From the NCBI RefSeq assembly GCF_003597395.2, contig NC_133790.1, forward strand, positions 23,394,604-23,458,603: a DNA stretch of 64,000 bases, written 5' to 3'. Every line of letters starts with the position of its first letter. Positions within the stretch are counted from its first letter, which is position 1. Both the position numbers and the translations under genes were made by a program. The DNA is from Chelonoidis abingdonii. Taxonomy: Eukaryota; Chordata; Testudines; Testudinidae. Shown here piece by piece: positions 35,901 to 47,900 of the stretch. The notes below the pieces were generated by a model. The model was not told the origin of the DNA and did not search any database. It saw only the letters and a program-made list of their open reading frames with translations.

Positions 35901-38900
35901 TTTCCTGGTAACATCCATGGAATAGGAATGTCTTGTTTCGTTTTGTTTTGTTTTTAAACTAAGTGTGGGATTTTTTTAATGTATCTTCTAAATTTTGTGT
36001 ATGCAGTTGGAGGAGTGTGATGTGTTTTCTCAGCCTAGAGGGCGAGAAAAGCAGTTTCCTTTATTCTCAGGCTTGGACTACACTTTAAAATTTACATCAG
36101 CAGAGCTGTGTCAGTCAGGGGCATGAATGCCGACTAAACTCCCCGTGTAGTCACAGCTATGCCAACAGAGAGTACTTCTGTGAGCACATGTAATGTTCCT
36201 ACACTGGCAGAAAAACTCCTGTTGGTGTAGGTTGTGTCTACACTAAGAGGCTATGTCAACATTGCTATGCCAGCATAAGCCTTGTAGGGTAGACACAGCC
36301 GGAGTGGGCTTTAAAGTTTGAGTCCTTGCCCAGCTGTCACTAACTCTGGATTGGCTTCCCAAATGACTGCTTCAATGTCAGATGGGTAAGTGTTGTAGTG
36401 GCATGGAAAGCTAGTTATATACGTTCTGAACAGGAAGAGAGAGCGCAATGCCTGCAAGCGTTTTCTTGGCAAAAAGTTTTACATGCTAAGGGCCAAGTTG
36501 TGCTCAGTTATATTATTGTAAGTCTCTGTGGAGCAGTTCTGGGTTTACTCTGGCATAACTGAGAGCAAAGTTGGCCCTATGATGTAAAAAGGTTTTGCTT
36601 TAACTTTAAAACCCTTACCATGAAGCGATGTTTTGGTTTTACAAAGCTTTTCAAAAGGCTGTTTGTTCTCATTCATTATTATTCAACAACATTAACTCAG
36701 TTTTATAGGCCAAATCCATGCCTGCTGTAACTCCTGAAATCAATGGCTTTACACAGGAGTTACAATAATTCCGATTATTTAAAATGGTAATTACCGGCTA
36801 TGTTTTCTTGTTCACAGCCAGTTGTCCTAACACACATCAAACTCAGTGAAGTTTTCAAAGCAGAAGGACTTCAGGACTGGACACAAATGACAACATACAG
36901 TACTCTTCAGAAAATACTATTTCCTGGACAGACTCTATTAGCTTCACTAAAATAGACCCAACCTTTCCATTCATAGAGCTGTTCACATCCTCAGAAAGGA
37001 ACAGCTCATCTCACTTGTTTAATAAGATTTGTGCGCATGCCAAGAGACATTTGCCATCCGTTTACCTGTGCAACTCACTGAAGTCAATGGGTTGTGCAGG
37101 TGTAAGTGAAGATAGAATTTTACCCTTATAGACCTGTTCTTGCTCCTGTTAAAGCCAATGACAAGACTCCCACTAGTTTCAGTGGATACAGAATCATACC
37201 CTAGCTTTGGAGAGGAAAACAGGTGTTAAAAGGAAACAGCTATAGGAGACAGACAGTGAATTCCAATGGGCACCTTGCACTGTGTGGAAATGATCATGGA
37301 GGATGCCATATGTAAAGAAAGTAGTGAACGGAACAGAGGCTAATGTAGTCTGTGAGACACACTTTCCTTCAGCAGAGAATGAAACAACACTGGACTTGGA
37401 TGTGATGGGAGAGTGAATGAGGTGGGTGGGATGGAGCGTGGGAGCTCACCTCAAAGGCAGGAGGGGTGTACGACTAAAGCTGTTGGTACGGGAACTGAGA
37501 GAGACCACTAGATCAGAAACCAAAGGAGCCAGATAGTAAAAAGCCCTGAGGAAGCAAACTGTAAGCAGGAGAAAAAAGAGAAACGAGAACACAATGGAGT
37601 TGAAATAGGAGAAAGGTTGCATGGGGGAGGTTTCTACTGGTCAGCTTGGATAGTCAGTGCAGTCATCATCTTACTCGTTCTGTAACAAGCTACAACAAAC
37701 CAGGGATCCCTCAATCTCTGCCTTGGTCTTTGTCTCTCCTGCCATTTGTTTGTATCTTTTTTTTTTTACACATCCCTCCTCCATATTATCTGTCCAAATA
37801 ACAACTGTATCTTAGTTCTCTCAAGTGATCTCTGGCTTTATGTAACATTGGTACTAGTGGCTCCCAAACTGGAAGAAGCCAGGTTAGCCATTTTACCTAT
37901 AATTTGGAGTGGGACTGAGTTTTCACCTTTCCATCTAGCTAGATTTTCTGATGGAAAAGAAAACATTTACATCTGTGTCCTGAAACGGTAAAGCCCAAAT
38001 GATCAGTATGGCTTCATTGCCTCTGTTCCTTATCTGAAGAGGAGGCACAGGAGACTGACTGAAGTTTTTAGAAGATTTAGTTCTGCTACATGTGAGTGTC
38101 TTCAGTCAGTATGTTACCTGGATAGTAATCTGATCTGATATGGTCAATGTCTCTGACCTATGGACATAGGAAATCTAGAGTAAGGAACCTTTGTCCCATT
38201 ACAGCAAAACTTTTCCAAGTCCATATCCCAGAGACCGAACCAGGTCACAGCTGTTAGAGAGAAGGAGCTGAGTTTTGAAAAGGAGGTGTACCTGTCACTA
38301 GGGCTATGTGCAGCTGTGAAATTGGAGTTGGTTCCTTTAGTTGCTCTATCCCCATATTAAATAGTAGTTTCTTTACAGTACACTAACAGTCACCATCTGC
38401 AAGGGTCCAAATGCCGAGATCACTCCCCTGCTTTAACCCTGGGGCTCTCAGTGGGTCTGTGGCTTGTGCCATTCACACTAGTGTTTTATTACTTGACAAA
38501 CAACTTTTGTATTCCAGATATAGTCCAGCTTCAAGTGTGACGTGAGCATACAGACAAGAATGAGTCAACCTGTGGAACTTTCCCTTCCTCAACCAGTATA
38601 CCCCTAGCCTTGAGCCAATGATCTGTAAGTGCTTCCCACCAATGCTCCACTTTGCACGGATGTTGGGTATCACCTACCTGCCATGCCTCAAGCTGCTGTG
38701 AGAGGTTCAGTTTCTGCTGAATAGCATCCAGCAGCTGACTGTTCAGAGACATCATGTCAATCTTGCACTTGGCTAGTTCCATTTCCACTGCATTCTTCCT
38801 GGGGGGAAAAAGAGAGACATGGACACTCTCAGAGCACAATTCAATTTTATCTAGATCAGTTCTTGCAGGTCTTCAAAACTATCTCACCAGTGTTCACTGA

Positions 38901-41900
38901 TTTCCATTCAGCAAAATCAGGATATGGAACCTGACATCAGATCTGCCAAAGGACTTTGATATTTAGTGAGTGACTAGCTCGAGCTTCTACTGGGACAATG
39001 AAAAGGAGATGTATCCTGCCATCAGGTGAGCAGAGCCCTTATCATATGGAGAATACTTCTCTGTAGAGGGGGAATGGAAAGCAGGACATACTCTGATAAA
39101 TTGTTGTGTAGGTTTCCAGTATTAAGACTCTGGCCCAAACAGTTTATAATTGTAAGTCTTTATTCAACCATTTCCTGTGCCTCATATGCCCAAGAAATAA
39201 CATAAACTGGTAGGGAATATCCTGGCTGCTAATTTTAGATCCAAGTTTGTTCTGATATTTGTATTAACCATATCTGATTCATCCGTTACCCTGCAATAAC
39301 AACTTTCCCCTGCTTTTCTGCAGAAGAGTGGTCTGGGAATTAGTTTTTATGTTATAGGCAGAGCTGATAGCACCACCTACACTTAACGATGCTCGACACC
39401 TCTCATTAAAACACTGTTCTCAGTTGCTTATAACTTTGCCAAATTAACTGTTCAAGTTGAAATTTTCAATGCTGGGTGTCTGCCTGAGGCTGAATTGTTT
39501 TGGAAAGTTTCAGCAAAAATGGCTTGAGATAGGAGGGAAATAATATTCTTGCAACTTCTCCCCTGAGACGGTCCAGTACCTCCAGCCTTTGGAGCAGGGT
39601 TTTGAAGTTTGGCAGGGGATGTCACCCTGGTGCTTGGGATGTGCCTTTTGCTGTTTTTTATATCTGTTTGTGCACGCACAAACACTCTCACCTAAAGCAC
39701 CATCCCACCTACCCCTTGTCTGCAATCAGTCACAGTCACTGTACACCCTCTCTTCAGTAATAGCGCACACCCCCAATTCCACACACCATAAATATTAATG
39801 GTTCGTCCCATGTGAACTGCTAGAGTCACTTGAACAGCAAAAAATCTGCAGATCTCCAGTGAAAGGCCCCAGGTCTGAGTGTTTCAGAAAAATATGCTTC
39901 TATTGTAAAACAGTCCATCACTGCTAGATATTAACAGTGGAATTTATGCATCCCACGAGTGGCACAGTTGCCATAGAGATAGCAGAACTGGCAACCAATA
40001 CTGCTATTAAATGTCAAAGCAAGCCTTTTGCACCAAACATCAGTAGCAGGGATATTCCCTACTTCTGCCAACAGATGGAGCGGTTACAATGGCATTCTGA
40101 AGGGATTTGGTACCCTTTGGGACACTGTAAAGAACACTTGACAGATCATGTAATTAAAAAAAAAAAAATTAAGCCATTGTGTATGCTTGCTTATCTGCCC
40201 TCCCTCCTCATAGACATGCATGATTTGAAGTGCTCTGCTCCTCTTTCCAACCCAGCAAGGGTTAGGCATTGGTGTAAGGAAGTGGGCTGCATTGTGTTCT
40301 GTCCTGTCTCACTTCACCGGAGGTCAGAGAGTCTCCTCTGATCTAGAGTAAGCAGAACACAAGTGCTTTTGCCATTCTCCCCCTTCCTCCAGAGCCTGGT
40401 GTCCTGAACTTCATGTTCCTCCCTCAGGCTGCCTAAAACTGAACAGGCAAAGATAGGGAGGGAAAGGGAAGACTGGGGAGGTTAAAAAAAAATAAAAATG
40501 AAAAAACGTGGCATAAAGACTGGATCAAAGTCATGGGAGGGGAAGGACAGAGGGATGCAGTAACAGGGTTGCACAGAGAAAGTAAAGCAGGAGAAAGGGA
40601 GAACAGAGGGAAGGTGGAGCACAGAGGCTAAGGGCAGAAGAACACGATAGAGGAGAAGCATAATTGAAGGACCAGAGGATTGCAATAACAGAGATTCACA
40701 GAGGCATCTGAGCAAAATGGAAGAGGGAAGCTGGAAGAGCTATGGAACAGGTTAGAGAAGGTGCAGTAGCAGAGATACACAGAGGAACTGGAAGGGAGGC
40801 TGGAAGTGCAAAAGAAAATAGGAGGAGGAGGAAGGGACCAGTTCCAATATTTGTATTCCCTTCCCAAATGGGGCAATAGCCATCCCTTGGCTTGATGAAA
40901 AGATCTGTCCCCCAAAGTTGCTAAAAATAGAATTTACGGAGCTTCTTTTTAATGAGAGCAGAACTGCTGGTTCCAGGAGCTTCCTAGGATCAGGACCCAC
41001 GTCACAGGCACTTAGCAGGACTCCTCAGCACTCAGAAGTGGGAAGATCTACCACTTTACTGGCAGCAGCCTGGCAACAAAGCTGCCCACAAAGTGACTGC
41101 TTTGAACAAACTGATGGGTAAATTCTGAGACCACAACCCAAACCCATCTCTGTTTTTCAATAGAATTCTAGTTACTTGGCAATGGCCTCATCTCGATCCC
41201 TAATGGCCTTCAGAAGCTGTTCATTTGTCTCCTTATCTTCAGCTGACCCTCGGAGCCTGTCCCTTTCTTCTTTCAGCGCAGTCATCTCCACACTCAGCAG
41301 TGTCACCTGTCAGGAACAGGAAGAGCACCGTCAATTGTTTCTCCTCTCAGGGTAATAATTAGTACTGGTGGAAGGTGCCTGACTGGCAGCTTTGAAGAGA
41401 AAAGTCCTCTAATCACAGAGCACTTAGGATGAGCAGTGACAGGCTACCACTGGACGTGTGAAGTTATCCATCACAACGATACTTACTTTTCTACTGTCAC
41501 TGGATCTGCCATTGATCTGCTTCCGGGCATGGACCGACTGTGGGAGATGAATGTACACAGAGAAACTGCTCTTGAAGATGGAGTTCTGATGCCAGGTTAA
41601 AATACAGTACTGGCGGGCAAGTCTTTCTGGGAGGCTGAAGGAGATGGTGATATATGTTCACTAGGCTGACGTCCTACACAGCGTTGGACTCTCCGTGTCC
41701 AAGTAAAAAATACAGAACCATAGAAATGTATGGTTAAAAAATAGAATAAAATAAATAATAGGTATATCTCCAATCTCCTAGAACTGGAAAGGACCTTGAA
41801 AGGTCATGGAGTCCAGCCCCCTGCCTTCACTAGCAGGACCAAGTACTGATTTTTGCCCTAGATCCCTAAGTGGCCCCCTCAAGGATTGAACTTACAATTC

Positions 41901-44900
41901 TGGGTTTAACAGGCCAATGCTCAAACCACTGAGCTATCCCTCCTAGAAAAGAACCTCAAGAGGTCATCTAGTCCACCCCATACGCTGCGGTAGACCCAAA
42001 TAAACTTAGACCATTGCTGACAGGTGTTTTTCTGACCTGTTTTCAAAAACTTCCAGAAATGGGGATTTCCAAAACCTCCCATGGATGACTATTCCAGTGC
42101 TTAACTACTCTTCTAGTTAGAATTTTTTCCTAATATCTAACCTACATCTCCCTGGCTGCGGATTAAACTGATTACTTCTTGTCCTACCTATCATTTTTGC
42201 TGCTCTCCTGTGGACTCTCCTCCATTTTATCCACATCTTTCTTAAAGAGTGGCACTCAGAACTGTGTGGCACCCACAACTGGATACAGTACTCCAGCTGA
42301 GGCCTCACCAGCGCTAAGCAGAGTATGACAATTACTTCCCAGCTTTGAGAGGTGAGGTAGTGGGTTGTAATGGAATTAACTGTAAGAAACTACCCAATAC
42401 TTTGTCTGAAGTATTGCTGAGAGCACCTCTTTCTCTCTAGGAAAGGCTCTGGCTTTAACTTGAATCTTCGCTGTGTTAGCATATTCCTAAGAATGAAAGA
42501 GCTGTTCCCTGTGAGATTGCCGCACAAGCACTAGGGAACCCTTCAAAGACATTTCTGTGTATTAACCATTCATACAGCTCCTCATTTGTGTTTGTTCAAT
42601 TGGCCCTGATTGGGAAAGCCACCACACTTATTCCCAGGAAGGGGAGGGGTATACAGTCCCAATACCTTCCTCCAAGTGGCAGTGGTCAGAAGTTCTAATG
42701 AGCTGTAAGACATTGCATTAGTTGTTTCCCCCACCCCTGAGGAGCAGAACACAGTTCAGAGCAGGTGGCTGAGGAGCCCATACTATTTCATCCATCTAAA
42801 GCGGATGAGCTTCCAAGCAGAGGTTTGAACAGTCTTTCAGCATGGGACAGTCTATAAGAATTGATTGGTTTCTTTGCTCACAGATTGCACTGCGTGACAA
42901 GCCCTGTAAATATGCCAGTTATACATACCCAGAGGTGTGTTAGAACGCACTGGCCTGTAATGATATCTGTAGCTGTGGATGTACAGAGGGGTGTACAGGA
43001 TAAAATACACCACTTGGTGGGAGTAGAATGGAGCAGGCATTCTCCTGCCCAGCAATTTTTCTTTAGCATTAAACAAGATTTTCTGATTGTTTCTCCCATG
43101 TGTAAAAGCAGCAAAGAGTCCTGTGGCACCTTATAGACTAACAGACGTATTGGAGCATGAGCTTTCGTGGGTGAATACCTACTTGGTCGGATGCATGCAT
43201 TCACCCACGAACGCTCATGCTCCAATACATCTGTTAGTCTATAAGGTGCCACAGGATTCTTTGCTGCTTTTACAGATCCAGACTAACATGGCTACCCCTC
43301 TGATACTTCTCCCATGTGGTTGCTTACCCTGTGGAAACTGTGGTTCTTTGAGTAGTCAGTGCAGATCCACTCTAGATGTGCATGGGCCTGATCAGTGAGA
43401 GAGTGGATTTATTTTTGAATAGCAGTGTTCACTGGGCAGCATATTCACTCTGTGCTGCCTCATGCTCCCATATCGGTGCACAAAGAGTAGGGTGGCTGTG
43501 ACGCCTCTCAGTTCCCGTGTTGCTGAGGACTCTGAAAAGCAGTGACAGAGGATGGGTTGCAGGATCTGCACTGACAACAACAGCATCCTGAAGAACCACC
43601 GTTATTACAGAATGGTGACTTAGTCTTTCTTCTTTGAGGTTGTTGGTGTGGATCCCACTGTAGGTGACTGGCCACAAGTACCCTCCCTGAATGGTGGGAG
43701 TGAAGAGTTTCAGCTGTATTAGTTAAATAGTGATTGAACTACTGCTCTCCTGAACTTAGCATCCGACCAGGCTGCCTTATCAAGTGCATGAAGTTAGTGG
43801 ATTGCTCTATGTAGCCTTAAAGATTTCAGAGATCACCATGTTCCTGAAGCAGGTGGACAATGCCAGCTGTACTCTGGAGAAGTGTGCTTTGATATCTGGA
43901 GGGAGATGCTTACCAGCCATTTGCTAGCAGGTGGATCGCGTGTGATGAGATAGCTTAGCCTTTTGATATGCTGAATATGGCCTGAAAGCCTTGCTTCTCG
44001 TGAGGTAACAGAACAAAGCACCTCAGACGTCTAAGTAGGCGCTTCCTTTCTCCTGGCACTGAGCATGGCTTTGCGAAGAAGGCTAGTCAAGCAATTCATT
44101 GGTTTAGGTGGAATTCTGAGACTACCATAGGGATGAACTTGAGATATAGTATCAGTATCACCTTGTCTCTATGGAAGGGTGTGTAAGGTAGTCTGGCCAT
44201 AAGGGCTCGGAGTTCATTAACTCTCTGTGCTGAGATAATAGCCACATGAAAGATGATAAGGTGGTGTACAAAGCACTCTGACAGTGATTCAAAGGGGAGA
44301 TCCAAGCTTTAGAAGGCGGCATTGAGGTCCCAGATGGGAGCTGGGCCTTCGACTGAAAGGCAAGCCCTGTAAGAGAGGCCTTTGAGGAATGTTGATACTG
44401 TAGGGCCTGCGAAGACCAGCTATAAGTGTACTGGAGTGTGACAAGCTGATATTGCAGCAAGGTGAACCTTGAGAGAGTTGAATCCTAACTCTGCACAATC
44501 TTGGATATTATGCAGGGGATCAAGTCATGCCAAGACCACGTGCCTTGCATCTGCAGGTGGTTCAGGTTGGTGCCCCAGCTTGTCCTTAAAGCATCCGTAA
44601 TAAGCATTATCAGGAGGGAAAGGACAGAAAATGGCACCCCTTTTCTTATGTTCACTAGGTCTAGCCACCAAGTGAACTCTTGCATGACCTGAGGCACTGA
44701 ATAGCTTTCCGAGATGTCTGGACAGGAAGTATACAGATGTCAGCCACAACTGTAAGGGCTATAGGTGAAGTCTGGCAAGTGGCATATGCATGGATGATGA
44801 CATGTAGTCTAAAAGTCTCAGACCGTATGCACGGTCTGAGGTAGGCTCTTGCCAATCTGGAGTCAATTAAAGCTCCTCTGAACTCATCTGCAGTGGCATG

Positions 44901-47900
44901 AGAAACGAGGTTTTCCACGACTTAGAAATCTCATGTTGGAATGTGCCTCAGCCAGTCATCCAGGTATGGGTAGACATGGATTGCTGCCTCCTTAAATTCT
45001 CTCCCACCACTGCTAGGCATTTGGTTAATATTCTTGGTGTTGTGGAGAGTCCAAAGGGCAGAACCTTGCATTTTTAATGGTTGGGCCCCACTGTGAATCT
45101 TAGATACTTCCACAAAGCCATACATCTGACTCACAAGAAGTATGCATCCTACAAGTTGAGAGCCACGAACTGGTCTTAAGCATAGAACAACAGAATGATG
45201 GAGGCATGCTGAACCAAAGACAACACGTATTTGTTGAATTTCCTGAGATCTAGGATAGGCCAAGACTCCTTCTTTTTCAGAATGAGGAAATACTGAAAGT
45301 TGAAGCCTCTTGCCTTAAGATCTGATGGAACCTGCTTCATCTAGGAGCCATAGAGGAAAGAGGTCACTTCTGTTAGTAGTTGGCTGTTGTGAGAAGGATC
45401 CCTGAAGATCAAGGCAGAGGGCAAAGAGTGGAACTCAGTGGGGTGGCTATGGAACCAGTGTCTTGATCTCCCAAGTCTCAGCAATCCTCACAAGGAACTC
45501 CTGGAATGTTTGAGTCATCCTTTGCAGGTGCCGTTGCCATTGGACACCACTTCATCTATCAGCAAAGAGTGGAGACCATTTAGTGGTGAGACAAGGCACT
45601 GATATTGCTCAGACCCTGGAACTGGCTCCTCCCAATATTCAAGCATCAGTGGTTTGGCCGGGGATGCTGCGGGGAGAGCGATCTTTCCCTTTTCCTCAGT
45701 TCTGGAAGGCTTTGAAGAAGTGTTTAGGTTGAGCTGAAAATTAGTGGGTTGGATACTTGCTGGGTTCTGCCTTGCTGCCACGGTCAGTAAGAGGGAACCA
45801 AGACAGGGCTGCAGCCATCCCACCTTTATGCTCTCGGATGAGGCAGCACAGGATGCATACATGGCTCCTGCTATTCCAGTTCTAATCTCGCATATGCATG
45901 AGGCACATGCACACCTACAGAGGCATCCACACTGAGACATACTTGAAGAACATTGGGTTAGCAAAAATTGACTCATACAGGGCTCTGACAGGTGTTGCCA
46001 ATAGGTCTTCTCAGGATATGACTAGATGACCTCTTCCAAGTAAGCAGAGCGCCCTGTGGGAATGTGCCACAATCCTGTCTTATAAAGCAACATGCATTTC
46101 AAGGGGAGTTGTGGGGGCAAAAGATATATCTAGCTTCAAGACTAAGCTTGATAAGTTTATGGAGGGATGGTATGATGGGATAGCCTAATTTTGGCAATTA
46201 ATTCATCTTTGTTTATTAGCAGGTAAATATGCCCAATGGGCTGTGATGGGATGGGATCTGAGTTACTACAGAGAATTCTTTCCTGGGTGCTGACTGGTGA
46301 GTCTTGCTCAAATGCTCAGGGTTTAACTGATCGGCATATTTGGGGTTGGGAAGGAATTTTCCACCAGGGCAGATTGGCAGAGGCCCTGGAGGTTTTCACC
46401 TTCCTCTGCAGTGTGGGGCACACACGGGTCACTTGCTGGAGGATTCTCTGCACCTTGAGGTCTTTAAACCACGATTTGAGGACTTCAATAACTCAAACGT
46501 AGGTTAGGGTTTTGTTACAGGAGTGGGTGGGTGAGATTCTGTGGCCTGCATTGTGCAGTAGGTCAGACTAGATGATCATAATGGTCCCTTCTGACCTTAA
46601 AGTCTATGAGTCTGAGTCTATGAGAAGGTCCAGGGAATCTGTATGGATTGCTCACCTGGCTGTGAAGTCTCTGCAGCTCCTCCAGGCTTTGCCTCAGCTT
46701 CCCTCTTTCTCCCTCCATTAACTCCCTCAGGGCTCTTGAGTCCTCACTTGTTTGCCTGATCTGTTCTTCTAAGGCATCATCATCACTTCTCCGAGAACTC
46801 TGGCAGCAAGAGAGAAACATCTTGCTCAACTTTCATGTATAAGTTACAGTTTGCATTAGTTTTGTACTGATTTGGGGACAGCTCTAAGAAAGTAAGAGGA
46901 AAGTGGGAATGTCACTCTGCAAGATTTCTGATGTTACAGTACACGTTCACATACGTTTATACGGTGTCCAGAGGGCTCACAACGCAGCCAGTCACAAATA
47001 CATCAACTAAGACGAACACACACACAGCCCCTAAGCCTGGGTAGAGAGAACACACACAGGTTACTTACCTTAGCAAAAAGATATACAGACACGCTTCCCA
47101 CTCTGTAATTCTCTACCCTCATCTCTGAGTACAACCTAGCTCCAATATTTACCTCTTCATACACTTATTCCTAACCAGGTTTCCATGTTTAGGCCTTTAT
47201 ATGTTATCTGCATTCTCCCTTGAACAAATACAATCTTATATTCTTGCTCAACCTTTTATTATTCAATCCCAACTCCTACAGGCATTGAAACTGGTTGGGC
47301 CATGGTTCCCATTCATATCTGAGGTTTGCAGGTACACATAGCCTGCTGGCTTATTTCTGGATGTGCCACTCCAGAATGGAGCTGCCTTCAGGTTGGCTGT
47401 TTCCTTATGGAGAATACACAAGTCTTGAGGATGAAGCAAATGGAGGGCCAAGATGTGATTTTTGATTTTTTGTGAAAGGCTACATATTTCCCCACTACTT
47501 TACTCTGTCATGGAGGTTGTCCTAGTTCCCCAAAGAGAGGATCTGCAGGTCTCCTCCAGCATGATTTCATTCAATCACTTATTAAGTTTCTGAGCTGTGC
47601 TGCTATGCTCAGTACTCCCAGGCAAACAGTAGGTGCTATGTTGCTGCAGAAGATTCTCTCTCCCATGCATAGGGGCCACCTCTAGTGGCTTATCACAGGA
47701 GTGTTTGTGTCTATAGGGACCTCAATTCTCATGATAACTCTTACCTTGCTTTTCACTCTCACTGATCTCTTTATATCATTGCAGTTTAAAACAGGGTTGA
47801 GAGACTTTAATCAGAAATGATGGTGAAAGAACTGAAATACCATGAGAAAGTTTGCAATATTTTCAAGCTGGCTGAAACTAACGCTAACTAGAACTCTTAC

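Larger units (their letters stand above)
29970..38677 (-). other. BICDL1: BICDL1 last intron
   Basis: 8.7 kb of non-coding DNA. It holds a MIR-like stretch near 31080-31230, a perfect 17-bp hairpin at 32091-32132, hAT-like elements at 35249-35468 and 36065-36320, and several diffuse pieces with 'aagtcaatggga'-type words (34632, 37081) that look like very old interspersed repeats. No additional exon was found. Confidence 0.5.
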
